Shown: piece by piece, positions 40,112 to 47,667 of the stretch
Position numbering within the stretch: position 1 is the stretch's first letter
Layout: each line of letters opens with the position of its first letter
Source: CAZUNO01 sp964621445 [NCBI: Candidatus Hadarchaeota archaeon]
GTDB taxonomy: Archaea > CAYQAE01 > CAYVLA01
Assembly (NCBI GenBank): GCA_964621445.1
Contig: CAZUNO010000006.1
Coordinates: forward strand, 84,011 to 148,010
Direction: 5' to 3'
Length of the DNA stretch: 64,000 bases
Notes under the pieces: model-generated
The model's database searches: none
What the model was told of the DNA's origin: nothing
Seen by the model: only the letters and a program-made list of their open reading frames with translations
Translations under genes and position numbers: made by a program

Positions 40112-40486
40112 TTATCTCACCTTCCGGAAAGCATCGTGGTCCAGATTGCTCCCGGCGTCAGATCCTACGGTTATCCAGTTAAGTGTATATCCCGAGTAAA
40201 AAGAAGGGGTAGCACTAATATCGGGAACATATCACGTAATGGTATAAATAAAATTCTCGAGGATCTTATCGTCCATATTCACCATTCTGGTAATCATCGC
40301 ATTACTGGGCTGCATTGAACCAATCAGAAAGAAGAGGGAGTAATCAACATAACCGACATGGCGGGCAGGCGGGTTGAGGTGGTTATCGCGAGGCATTTAG
40401 GCCATTTTATGGTGACTCCAACCAAGCGATGTAAGGTTGATGGATTGTGATTTTGGTTAGCGGATAGATCTTTATATGGCCAGATC
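40112..40486 (+). other. Intergenic region with two TATA boxes and a lipoprotein-signal-like remnant
   Basis: A TATA box (GGTATAAATA, 40241-40250) precedes a short frame whose translation from about 40251 resembles a signal peptide with lipobox (I-L-V-I-I-A-L-L-G-C-I-E-P) and stops at 40340-40342 after R-K-K-R-E; it lacks a normal start codon (ATA stands at the ATG place). It is either a decayed secreted-protein start or chance. The rest shows no gene up to the TATA box of the next gene. Confidence 0.3.
40470..40478 (+). promoter_or_regulatory. TATA box for the GATase-like membrane protein
   Basis: CTTTATATG is centred about 22 bases before ATG 40496 and 13 before ATG 40487. The spacing favours ATG 40496 and a leaderless message. 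Confidence 0.5.
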
Positions 40487-41761
40487 ATGCTTTTGATGGA
40501 TTTGGTGGAATCCTTGCCACCACTCAAGTTCTGCATCGTGGCATTTGCTGCCTACCTGTTCATATTGGCATTTGCCGTATCTAATATTTCGGGAGCTAGC
40601 AGAATAGAGGTTCTTCTAACTGGACAGATAGAGGAATCGATTAATCCACTGCAGAATTGGTTTAAGAGCGAGCCCTTGATTAATTATCATGCCGTTCCAT
40701 CCAGGGATCTTCGGGACCAGCTGGGCGGAAACAAGGCCATGAAGAGGTTCATTAGAATCTATTTCCCGCGGAGCTACGAGTTGGTTCGGGGATTTGATTT
40801 TATTTTGCTGAACTCGCCGGTCATGAGCCTTTTTGAGATGAAGCAGATAAAGTGGATGCACGATGCAATAGCCGCTGGTAGCGGTGGGTTAAACACCGCC
40901 AGCATCATGAGCCAATACCCGGAGGTCTACGGTGGCTGGGTAAACTCCGTATTGCAGGAGGCATTTCCCAACGATGCGCCCGGTGTCGCCGAGAAGATGG
41001 GCGGGGGAACGAGCAATGTAAAGGCCTTCAAGATAGAGGTAAACGAGAGGTTCCCGGAACCGGTCCTCACTCCTTTCCTTGACTTGGGGGTGGAGAACTT
41101 CGTGGGAGAGGACTCCAGGTTCGTCATGCTAAGGCAGGGGGCAATGGCCATCGCATGGCAGGTCGGAAATTTTCCTCGGCGAGAGAATGTGCCCTACATA
41201 GCTGCTTGGGAATACGAAAAGGGACGAACGCTGACCACTGGGGACTCCTTCGGCCATACTTTCTGGTCCTCGTACCGGGGCACGGAGAGTGACAACATCT
41301 ACGCTCTTGACATGCTGATCAACATCATACTCTACGGTTGCGGCAGGCCACCTGCCGAGAACGTTGAGATAATGCACAGGACGAGAAGGTCCTTCATCGA
41401 ATACAGGGAGAGAATGGGAATATTGATGGCCCTAAAGGATTTCGTTGAAAAGTTCGGCGCCAGCTCCGCAAGGATGGACCAGGAGATTTCAGAAATAGAG
41501 GGTCTCTTCCAGGATGCAGCGGAAAGCTATCTTGACATGGATTTGGTATCCTGCCATGAGAGTATGGAGGAGGTTTGGAAGGCCTGCTCCCGTGCCGAGG
41601 CCCTGGCCATTGAGCTGAAGGAAAATGCCTTGATGTGGGTGTATCTCATCGAGTGGCTTGCCACCATGTCGGCCATGATGATATCCGGATTTATCGTATG
41701 GTCCCTAATGGTACGCAGGAGCCTGTACCGGGAGACCGGTTCTACCCGTATGGGAGCATGA
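40487..41761 (+). CDS. Membrane-anchored GATase1-like (DUF1355/pfam07090-type) protein
   Basis: A 424-residue protein with an N-terminal hydrophobic segment (residues 12-34), an outside domain and a C-terminal transmembrane helix (about 390-412, M-S-A-M-M-I-S-G-F-I-V-W-S-L-M-V). The domain follows the putative glutamine-amidotransferase-like pattern: Y-F-P-R-S-Y-E-L-V-R-G-F-D-F-I-L-L-N-S-P near residue 87, then N-V-P-Y-I-A-A-W-E-Y-E-K-G-R near 236 and F-W-S-S-Y-R-G near 264. No catalytic Cys is apparent, so it is probably not an amidotransferase but a binding or scaffold protein at the cell surface. Helices near 300-370 look coiled. A broken paralogue lies at 4145-5331, also beside sugar genes. 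Confidence 0.65.
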   Translation: MLLMDLVESLPPLKFCIVAFAAYLFILAFAVSNISGASRIEVLLTGQIEESINPLQNWFKSEPLINYHAVPSRDLRDQLGGNKAMKRFIRIYFPRSYELVRGFDFILLNSPVMSLFEMKQIKWMHDAIAAGSGGLNTASIMSQYPEVYGGWVNSVLQEAFPNDAPGVAEKMGGGTSNVKAFKIEVNERFPEPVLTPFLDLGVENFVGEDSRFVMLRQGAMAIAWQVGNFPRRENVPYIAAWEYEKGRTLTTGDSFGHTFWSSYRGTESDNIYALDMLINIILYGCGRPPAENVEIMHRTRRSFIEYRERMGILMALKDFVEKFGASSARMDQEISEIEGLFQDAAESYLDMDLVSCHESMEEVWKACSRAEALAIELKENALMWVYLIEWLATMSAMMISGFIVWSLMVRRSLYRETGSTRMGA

Positions 41762-41861
41762 CCCTGCTTTGGAAAAGGGATAAAGGCTCCTGGTCATATT
41801 AGAGAAATAATCTCTTTGCTCACGAAAACAAATACAAATCGATAAGTGGTAATAAGTCCGG

Positions 41862-42347
41862 ATGAAGGAGGAGAATGAAGGAGAGAGAATTGCTTCCTTT
41901 CCCTGTAAGGCGAGTAACACCGGGGATGCGGTGAGCAAGGTTTTTCCCAGCCTTTTGGCCCTTCTGGGGGTAATTGGTTCTCAAATTGCAGGTAACCCCA
42001 ATCTTCTTCTACTGCTGGTTCTGGGCGCGGCCTCCGTCTCCGTCTTAATACCCTTGCTCTTGATGAGGAGAGGAAGGGATGCACGCTGCATAATCAAGGA
42101 GAAGGGGATCAGGATAGAGCCCGTAAATGCTGGTAATGAAAAGGCATTCTTCGTAAAGTGGGATGAGATTTCCAGATTCGAATCGAGCAATGAATCGCAT
42201 GGAGGGGGCGTCCTGACCTTTTATCCGGACAAGTTTCCGGGCTTTCTGAGAAAGATAAGGATAAGGATTGAGGATATGTCGGACTATCTCCAGCTCTACA
42301 ACTATGCATCCTCAAGGGTCGGCATGTTCGGTTCAACTAGTCGTTGA
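41862..42347 (+). CDS. Membrane protein with C-terminal PH-like domain
   Basis: The 161-residue protein has two hydrophobic helices (about residues 25-41 and 46-67), then R-R-G-R-D-A-R and a C-terminal beta-rich half with the pattern A-R-C-I-I-K-E-K-G-I-R-I-E ... F-V-K-W-D-E-I-S-R-F-E, typical of bacterial PH-like domains behind two helices. Its role is unknown. It ends 11 bases into the end of the convergent reductase gene. No family is named with certainty. Confidence 0.55.
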   Translation: MKEENEGERIASFPCKASNTGDAVSKVFPSLLALLGVIGSQIAGNPNLLLLLVLGAASVSVLIPLLLMRRGRDARCIIKEKGIRIEPVNAGNEKAFFVKWDEISRFESSNESHGGGVLTFYPDKFPGFLRKIRIRIEDMSDYLQLYNYASSRVGMFGSTSR

Positions 42348-42891
42348 GTCGATGAACAAGGCATCGGGCAGCTCTTTTTGCCTTGTCCAGCTCGGATGGT
42401 CGGCGGTCAAGGTCTCCCTTATCCCGGGCATAGATTCTCTCCTTACCCACCATCCGGGCGCCATAGTAGTCGATCCAGCTGGACATCACGTTCTCGTGAG
42501 GATCAAACCCCGAGGCGGTTGCTATGCTCAATAGACTGTACTTGAGGTCCCGGAGCAAAGTGCCTCCCTTGGAGGAGTAGTACCCGTGGCTTCGATCGAT
42601 AAAGTCCTTCATCTTTCCCGGTGGCCCGTTCCAATAAACGGGTGCTCCCATGATACATCCGTCCGCCTCCGCCAGCTGGGAGAGCAAATCCTCAAGGTCA
42701 TCATCCTGGATTACACAGTGGCCCAGGTCCATGCACTTTCTGCAGCCCTGGCAGCTTTCGATTCTATGGTCGTATATGCGTATAAATCGAGTATTCACTC
42801 CCCTTTCCCGCACATCCGCCAGGGCTTCCGAGACCGCTTTATCGGTGTTCCCGCCTTTTCTTGGGCTTCCCGAGATTCCTATTATCATCAT
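42337..42891 (-). CDS. Flavodoxin-fold NAD(P)H-dependent FMN reductase, iron-sulfur flavoprotein-like
   Basis: About 184 residues with the FMN-binding G-I-S-G-S-P-R-K-G-G-N-T loop at residues 5-16, the C-Q-G-C-R-K-C ... C cluster motif near 48-60 (a possible iron-sulfur site as in archaeal Isf proteins) and A-P-V-Y-W-N-G-P-P-G-K-M-K near 82. It would shuttle electrons between ferredoxin/NAD(P)H and an acceptor. I start at ATG 42891, three bases after the stop of the upstream isomerase gene; the longer frame to 42948 lies inside that gene. The two form an operon. Confidence 0.85.
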   Translation of the reverse strand: MMIIGISGSPRKGGNTDKAVSEALADVRERGVNTRFIRIYDHRIESCQGCRKCMDLGHCVIQDDDLEDLLSQLAEADGCIMGAPVYWNGPPGKMKDFIDRSHGYYSSKGGTLLRDLKYSLLSIATASGFDPHENVMSSWIDYYGARMVGKERIYARDKGDLDRRPSELDKAKRAARCLVHRLND

Positions 42892-42893
42892 AT

Positions 42894-43718
42894 TCAAACA
42901 CCAGCCTGATCCATTACCCTTTCCAGCATATTCTTGGCCCGGATGCAAACGTCTTCAATCTTTTGGTCCCATAAATCTTGATTGAAGAGCTCTACCGATA
43001 GGAAATCCGTGTAACCAATGGAATGCAGTGTGGAAATATATCCGGATAGGTCCATTCTTCCCTCACCGGGTAATACCCTTTCCGAGTCGGTAAGATTCTC
43101 CAAAGGAAGGTCAGGTACATCGTTTACATGGATAAGAGAAATATATCCGACCGGGATTTCGCGGAGTTCATTCGATGGGCACCCGGCAGTGAAATAATGA
43201 AAGAGGTCTATGGTGATTTCCAGGTTTCTAGCTCCTACTTCCTCGATAAGGCGTAGAACTCGAGAAGGTGTATTGAGGAATGGGGCTTTCCCGATGGGCT
43301 CCAGGCTGATTGTGAGGTTATAATCAAGCGCGGTATCCGCAGTCTCACCTATTCTTTCGACTGCCAGTTCAATTGCCTCTTCCTCGGGCATGTCTTCTAC
43401 CGGTGGGAGGAAAAGAAGTGCATTGCTTGCATCGATATCACCTGCTATGGCCATCTTGTCCTTTATCTCGGGAAGGAGTTTGCCGTAGGTTTCATTGTCA
43501 GCGAAGGCGAATCCCCCCAGAATGAATCCCACCACTTCAAGGGAAAGCCTGGAGAGAAGAGACCTCAGATCACCTATGGACCTCTGGCCAGCGAATTCCT
43601 GGGCTTCCTCTATTGAGAATAACTCGACTCCCTGAAACCCAGCTCGGGAAATGGCTGATAGTACTCGCGGGAAATCATTGTCCCGACCCAGGGTTATGGT
43701 GTTAAGGCAGGTCTTCAA
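42894..43718 (-). CDS. Sugar phosphate isomerase/epimerase-like TIM-barrel protein
   Basis: A xylose-isomerase-like barrel of about 274 residues: C-L-N-T-I-T-L-G near the start, F-Q-G-V-E-L-F near residue 28, then D-Y-N-L-T-I-S-L-E-P-I-G near 131 (catalytic/metal Glu), E-I-T-I-D-L-F-H-Y near 170 (metal Asp), L-I-H-V-N-D-V near 198 (metal His) and D-F-L-S-V-E-L-F near 240 (second Glu). All metal ligands appear present. Substrate unknown. TTG 43718, ten bases after GGAGG, fits the family N terminus better than ATG 43742. Co-transcribed with the flavoprotein. Confidence 0.8.
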   Translation of the reverse strand: MKTCLNTITLGRDNDFPRVLSAISRAGFQGVELFSIEEAQEFAGQRSIGDLRSLLSRLSLEVVGFILGGFAFADNETYGKLLPEIKDKMAIAGDIDASNALLFLPPVEDMPEEEAIELAVERIGETADTALDYNLTISLEPIGKAPFLNTPSRVLRLIEEVGARNLEITIDLFHYFTAGCPSNELREIPVGYISLIHVNDVPDLPLENLTDSERVLPGEGRMDLSGYISTLHSIGYTDFLSVELFNQDLWDQKIEDVCIRAKNMLERVMDQAGV

Positions 43719-43851
43719 TGCAATCCGACCTCCAAACTCCATGAATAAAATTATTGTGATGTAAAGTAAATTTTCCAGTTTCTATGTACGCCGGTTTTCA
43801 TCATTTACCCCAGTATTTGGATCCCACTCGAGGACAGTTTTTTCTACAACC

Positions 43852-43861
43852 TTTTCATAAA
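43852..43861 (+). promoter_or_regulatory. TATA box for the cupin gene
   Basis: TTTTCATAAA lies about 22 bases before ATG 43878; GAGG (43867-43870) also lies before it, so both a short leader and ribosome-site use are possible. Confidence 0.4.
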
Positions 43862-43877
43862 GCTTTGAGGGGTTTGA

Positions 43878-44207
43878 ATGCGAAAGTCGAGCATCTATAA
43901 ACTATCGGAAGGAACTGAGAATATATTGGACGGTATACTTCCCGTCGGAAAGTTCAAGGAGGGAGGACTTCATTTCTTCAAACCTAATGAGGTTTCCCAT
44001 GCTGACGAGGTCAGACACGTTCACGAGGGCCATTACGAGGTCTTCATAAACGTTCAAGGAAAGGGTGTCGTTGAGGTCGAGGGTGAAAACCATTCCTTCG
44101 AGCTGGGAGATGTCATTCTAATCGAGCCAGGGGAGTCCCACCACGTTAAGACCGATCCCCAAAACCCGCTGGTCAATCTATGGATGGGTGCTGAGATCAA
44201 ACAGTAG
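43878..44207 (+). CDS. Small cupin-domain protein
   Basis: A single cupin of 109 residues. The two cupin motifs are present: H-V-H-E-G-H-Y-E-V-F at residues 49-58 (metal His and Glu) and G-D-V-I-L-I-E-P-G-E-S-H-H near 78-90, so a metal site is likely. Such small cupins act as sugar or sugar-phosphate isomerases, or as sensors; the neighbouring isomerase/epimerase supports sugar work. Its last codons overlap the convergent nuclease-like gene by 11 bases. Confidence 0.85.
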   Translation: MRKSSIYKLSEGTENILDGILPVGKFKEGGLHFFKPNEVSHADEVRHVHEGHYEVFINVQGKGVVEVEGENHSFELGDVILIEPGESHHVKTDPQNPLVNLWMGAEIKQ

Positions 44208-44865
44208 CGGTAAGTTCATAGAGAATATACCGGTCCTTATGGCCTACCTTCTCAGAGAGGCCTGTGTTATGGAGGGTATAGGCAACTTTTCCGGAAAGCC
44301 TTTTACCTATCTTTCCAACCCGGCGTATGTCCTTGGTGGTGAATGGTGATGGGAGATCGTAAGGAAGTAACTTTAACATGTCCCCGGGAGTTGATATCGT
44401 GTTTCTACCCACCACGCCCGCAAGTCTGGTTTTCCTGACCCTGTTTCTCCTCGATTTCTGGCGGGTTCTCCTTTCCCGTAGCTCGAGGGTTTCAACGAAG
44501 AATTCCCTCTCCTTCAGGAGTTCAGGGATGTAGACCAGTTCCCCAAATGGCTTAAGGGGTGAAGGGTACTTCCTTCGCTTCCTGGTTTTGGAGTCGGTCT
44601 TGATCTCCAGTACTTTCTGTATTGGATAGACTACACAAACCGAGTAGCCGGAATCAAGCAGGGACCTGGCCTTGTCGCGTATCTTGTAGAAGTCCTTGGT
44701 TTGGATTTCGTAAGCTGTATCATCTACAAGAACATCAATTCGATAACCATCTATTTCTTGTTCAAGTAAGCCATCGTGGCAGTATGCGTAATACGATTTG
44801 AGGTCTCTATGAAGTTTTGACTCCCTTATCCCGGTAAGGTCTGAGGTATATCGTGTTTTCGTCAC
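44197..44865 (-). CDS. Predicted PD-(D/E)XK-type nuclease-like protein
   Basis: The 222-residue protein begins (GTG 44865) with E-S-K-L-H-R-D-L-K-S-Y-Y, then Y-R-I-D-V-L-V-D-D-T-A-Y-E-I-Q-T-K-D-F near residues 41-59, which fits the E ... D ... E-x-(Q)-x-K core of the restriction-endonuclease-like fold, followed by Y-S-V-C-V-V-Y-P-I. The second half is basic, with a winged-helix-like tail (K-D-I-R-R-V-G-K-I ... V-A-Y-T-L-H-N). Together they suggest a DNA- or RNA-acting enzyme, found as a stand-alone gene here without methylase or partner. I recall similar uncharacterised haloarchaeal and euryarchaeal proteins, but cannot assign a function. Confidence 0.6.
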   Translation of the reverse strand: MTKTRYTSDLTGIRESKLHRDLKSYYAYCHDGLLEQEIDGYRIDVLVDDTAYEIQTKDFYKIRDKARSLLDSGYSVCVVYPIQKVLEIKTDSKTRKRRKYPSPLKPFGELVYIPELLKEREFFVETLELRERRTRQKSRRNRVRKTRLAGVVGRNTISTPGDMLKLLPYDLPSPFTTKDIRRVGKIGKRLSGKVAYTLHNTGLSEKVGHKDRYILYELTATV

Positions 44866-45134
44866 CTTCGGTTACCTCGTTAAGAGTTCTAAACGTTATT
44901 GGATTTGATTTTGCGTTGTCCATTCTAATCTTTTTTCCAAGAATATGATTATTCCCAGGGAATAGCCACCGGTAACATGGCCCGACGCCGTTCACGATAT
45001 GAATGGGAAGAAGTGCCATGGTTGATCTATACAACGCCCAGTTAACCATTCACACTTCATCCAACTACGGGCTGACCAGAAAAGAGTTAAGAAAGCTAGT
45101 GTGATGGGTTAAACAGGGGCCTAAGGAGGCAACC

Positions 45135-45680
45135 ATGTCATCAGACTTCAATTACATAGTTAGAATGTTCGGTACCGATATTGACGGTGACCGACCAGTA
45201 TCCCTTGGTTTGACTAGCATTAAGGGTATAGGTCTAAATATGGCGACTTCTATAGTCAAGGCCACGGGCATCCCTTTCGACAAGAAGATGGGGGATCTGT
45301 CCGAGGGAGAGGTCGACCAGCTGGAGAAGGCGACCGAGGATCCATTATCTGTGGGGGTACCAAAATGGAAGCTTAATAGACGGAAGGATTTTGAAACTGG
45401 CGAGGACCTCCATCTCAATACATCAAATCTCTTAATGACACACAGAGAGGACATCTCTCGTTTGAAAAGGATCAGATGCTACAGGGGAATAAGACATCAG
45501 CTAGGCTTGAAGGTTAGGGGACAAAGAACCAGATCCACCGGTCGTAAAGGTGGAGTCGTCGGCGTGGAGAAGAAGGAAGGCGGCGGCCTGGTGAGGGAAG
45601 GAAGAGGAAGAGAGAGAAGGGCGAGAAAGCCCGCAAAACCCGAGGAATCCGAGGAAGAGTCGGAGGAAAGCACGGAGTAG
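45135..45680 (+). CDS. rps13: Ribosomal protein S13
   Basis: Small-subunit head protein, 181 residues. The H2TH core (L-T-S-I-K-G-I-G near residue 28) and the basic tail R-C-Y-R-G-I-R-H-Q-L-G-L-K-V-R-G-Q-R-T near 115 identify it. After the normal end there is a tail of about 45 residues, first Gly/Arg/Lys-rich, then Glu/Ser-rich (E-E-S-E-E-E-S-E-E-S-T-E), longer than usual. AAGGAGG five bases before ATG sets the start. It heads S13-S4-S11-RpoD. Confidence 0.96.
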   Translation: MSSDFNYIVRMFGTDIDGDRPVSLGLTSIKGIGLNMATSIVKATGIPFDKKMGDLSEGEVDQLEKATEDPLSVGVPKWKLNRRKDFETGEDLHLNTSNLLMTHREDISRLKRIRCYRGIRHQLGLKVRGQRTRSTGRKGGVVGVEKKEGGGLVREGRGRERRARKPAKPEESEEESEESTE

Positions 45681-45686
45681 ATTTCA

Positions 45687-46220
45687 TTGGGCGGACCCAG
45701 AAAGATGCACAAGAAGTTCGAGAGTCCCAAGCACCCTTGGGACGAGGTCAGGATAGGAAGGGAGAGCCGGATTCGGAAGAATTTTGGACTTAAATCCAAG
45801 AAGGAGATATGGAAGGCCGAAACCATGCTGAGAGGCTTCAGACGTGAGGCCAGAAGACTTGAGGCCAAGCGTGGAGAGGCCACCGAAAGGGAGATATCCG
45901 AGCTCATTCAGAAACTCATTTCTTTGAAACTTGTGAAGAAGGGGGCCGACCTGGATGCTGTTCTCACTCTGGAGCTTGATGACATCCTGGGGAGAAGACT
46001 GCAGTCCGTGGTTTACCAGAAGGGTCTTGCCAGGACCGCGAATGAAGCCAGGCAGTTCATTAAGCATGGTCATATCACCGTCGGAGGAAGGAGAATCACC
46101 GTACCCAGCTATATGGTTCGAGAGGAAGAGGAAGACCTTATTGGGCATGCCGAGAATTCTACAATTGCGGAGCTTTTCGAGGCGGGACCCACCGAGGAGG
46201 AAGCCGAAGGGGAGGCATAA
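45687..46220 (+). CDS. rps4: Ribosomal protein S4
   Basis: Primary 16S-binding protein, 177 residues, archaeal type: P-K-H-P-W-D near residue 13, N-F-G-L-K-S-K-K-E-I-W near 32 and the S4 RNA-binding domain R-L-Q-S-V-V-Y-Q-K-G-L-A-R-T ... A-R-Q-F-I-K-H-G-H-I-T-V near 105-135. It starts with TTG six bases after the S13 stop and ends in a Glu-rich tail. rps11 follows by five bases. Confidence 0.96.
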   Translation: MGGPRKMHKKFESPKHPWDEVRIGRESRIRKNFGLKSKKEIWKAETMLRGFRREARRLEAKRGEATEREISELIQKLISLKLVKKGADLDAVLTLELDDILGRRLQSVVYQKGLARTANEARQFIKHGHITVGGRRITVPSYMVREEEEDLIGHAENSTIAELFEAGPTEEEAEGEA

Positions 46221-46225
46221 TGTAA

Positions 46226-46618
46226 ATGGCAGGAAAGGAAAAGGAAGGAGTAGCTCACATATATTCGAGTTTTAACAACACCATAATTCACATCACCGAT
46301 TTAAGCGGCGCTGAGACGGTAACTCTATGGTCCGGAGGAAGGGTTGTTAGACAGGACCGCATGGAGTCAAGTCCGTATGCTGCCATGAAGGCTGCGAGGT
46401 CAGCCGCTGAAGAGGCCATGGAGAAGGGGATAAAGAGAGTCCACATAAAGGTCCGAGCTCCAGGAGGTTCCAAGGCAAAGACCCCTGGACCCGGCGCCCA
46501 GGCCGCAATCAGAGCACTAGCAAGGGCAGGCCTAAAGCCTGGTAGGATAGAGGATGTAACCCCCATGCCACACGATGGTACCAAGGGGAAGGGCGGCAAG
46601 AGAGGCCGCCGGGTCTGA
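46226..46618 (+). CDS. rps11: Ribosomal protein S11
   Basis: Small-subunit platform protein, 130 residues, normal length. Landmarks are [15 protein letters not shown] near residue 10, Y-A-A-M-K-A-A near 51, V-R-A-P-G-G-S near 76 and the closing V-T-P-M-P-H-D-G and R-G-R-R-V. It is followed eight bases later by rpoD, the usual order. Confidence 0.97.
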   Translation: MAGKEKEGVAHIYSSFNNTIIHITDLSGAETVTLWSGGRVVRQDRMESSPYAAMKAARSAAEEAMEKGIKRVHIKVRAPGGSKAKTPGPGAQAAIRALARAGLKPGRIEDVTPMPHDGTKGKGGKRGRRV

Positions 46619-46625
46619 TTCCCGG

Positions 46626-47399
46626 GTGATCAAGCTGAAACTCCGTATCTTAAAGAGCAGCGAGATGGAGATCGAGGTCATGGTAGAGGATATAAAGCCC
46701 GCCCTGGCGAACTCCTTGAGGAGGGCCATGATGACCGAGGTACCCACCATGTGTATAGAAGACGTGGAGATATACCAAAACTCGTCCTCGATCTACGATG
46801 AGATATTGGCCCATAGGCTGGGGCTGGTTCCCCTCAAGACCGACCTCGATGATTACGTGCTCCCTGAGAACTGCACCTGTGATGGAGAGGGATGTCCATC
46901 CTGTTCGCTGATATTCATCCTGGACAGGGAAGGTCCGGGAACCGTTTATAGCGGGGACCTGCAGTCCGAGGACCCCAGAATCTTTCCGGTTAGTGATGAG
47001 ATACCTCTTGTTAAGCTGGCGGAAGGGGAAAGGGTTCGTATGGAATGCGTCGCTAAACTTGGCCGTGGTATAGATCACGCTAAATGGCAGCCCGGTGTCA
47101 TCTCCTACAAGAACATCCATAGAGTGGAGATTCCCGAGGACTGTCCGAGCGAGGTAGTGGAGAAGTGCACCAGAGGCGTGTTCGGGCTTGAGGACTATGA
47201 GGTAGTGGTCAAGGACACGACGCGCTGTAATATGTGCGGTGTATGTCAGAAGATCTGCCCGGATATCAAGATAACCACCGATGAGTCAAGTTTTGTTTTT
47301 AAGATTGAGTCAAATGGAGCACTGTCTGCGGAAAGGATATTCCTTGAAGGCGTTGATGCTCTGCGTAGGAAAGCCGAGGAATTCGCCGACAAGCTTTGA
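46626..47399 (+). CDS. rpoD: RNA polymerase subunit D (Rpo3) with iron-sulfur motif
   Basis: Alpha/Rpb3-like assembly subunit, about 257 residues. The dimerisation part reads A-L-A-N-S-L-R-R-A-M-M-T-E-V-P near residue 27 and H-R-L-G-L-V-P-L near 62. A C-T-C ... C-P-S-C cluster near 83-92 could bind zinc, and the inserted domain has C-N-M-C-G-V-C-Q-K-I-C-P near 203, a four-cysteine 4Fe-4S ferredoxin-type motif as in several archaeal D subunits. GTG 46626 is the start nearest the conserved beginning; the stop is only four bases before tRNA-Leu. Confidence 0.95.
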   Translation: MIKLKLRILKSSEMEIEVMVEDIKPALANSLRRAMMTEVPTMCIEDVEIYQNSSSIYDEILAHRLGLVPLKTDLDDYVLPENCTCDGEGCPSCSLIFILDREGPGTVYSGDLQSEDPRIFPVSDEIPLVKLAEGERVRMECVAKLGRGIDHAKWQPGVISYKNIHRVEIPEDCPSEVVEKCTRGVFGLEDYEVVVKDTTRCNMCGVCQKICPDIKITTDESSFVFKIESNGALSAERIFLEGVDALRRKAEEFADKL

Positions 47400-47403
47400 A
47401 TAG

Positions 47404-47488
47404 GCGGGGGTGGCCGAGTTTGGTCAAAGGCGCAGGCTTGAGGAGCCTGTGACGTAGGTCTGCGCGGGTTCGAAACCCGTCCCCCGCA
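47404..47488 (+). tRNA. tRNA-Leu (GAG)
   Basis: Class II tRNA without intron: acceptor GCGGGGG/CCCCCGC, discriminator A, anticodon stem CAGGC/GCCTG with loop TTGAGGA (anticodon GAG), long variable arm TGACGTAGGTCTGCG and T arm CGGGT/ACCCG. It starts four bases after the rpoD stop, so it is probably part of the same transcript. Confidence 0.96.
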
Positions 47489-47526
47489 CCTATTTGCCCG
47501 TCAAGCATGGTATTGAAACTGAAATA

Positions 47527-47664
47527 TTAGTTATATCTCTTGAGATCCAAGTTTTCCGGGTTCGATCTCTTAAGGAAGGGGAGCTTCCCTTGTTCATAAA
47601 ATCTCTTCATTGGGCACACCGGGTACCATTTGCAGACCTCTTTTGAGTCAGAGGCCATGGGCAT
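47527..47664 (-). CDS. Small cysteine motif protein (C-K-W-Y-x2-C-P-M type)
   Basis: A 45-codon frame starting ATG 47664 (or ATG 47658), a few bases after the end of the dead racemase gene; AAGGATGAG precedes it. The product reads C-K-W-Y-P-V-C-P-M-K-R-F-Y-E-Q-G-K-L and ends K-R-Y-N. I recall small archaeal proteins with the same C-x5-C-P-x4-F-Y-E-x-G beginning and a second Cys pair further on; here the second pair is missing, so this may be a shortened form. A metal site would need a partner. Confidence 0.45.
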   Translation of the reverse strand: MPMASDSKEVCKWYPVCPMKRFYEQGKLPFLKRSNPENLDLKRYN

Positions 47665-47667
47665 TAC

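Noticed and set aside
40136-40318. 60-codon frame in the gap before the GATase-like gene
   Set aside because: The TATA box at 40241 lies inside it and the composition is not protein-like.
44807-45049. Minus-strand 80-codon frame before the S13 operon
   Set aside because: It overlaps the start of the nuclease-like gene in another frame, has no family features and probably reflects leader sequence.
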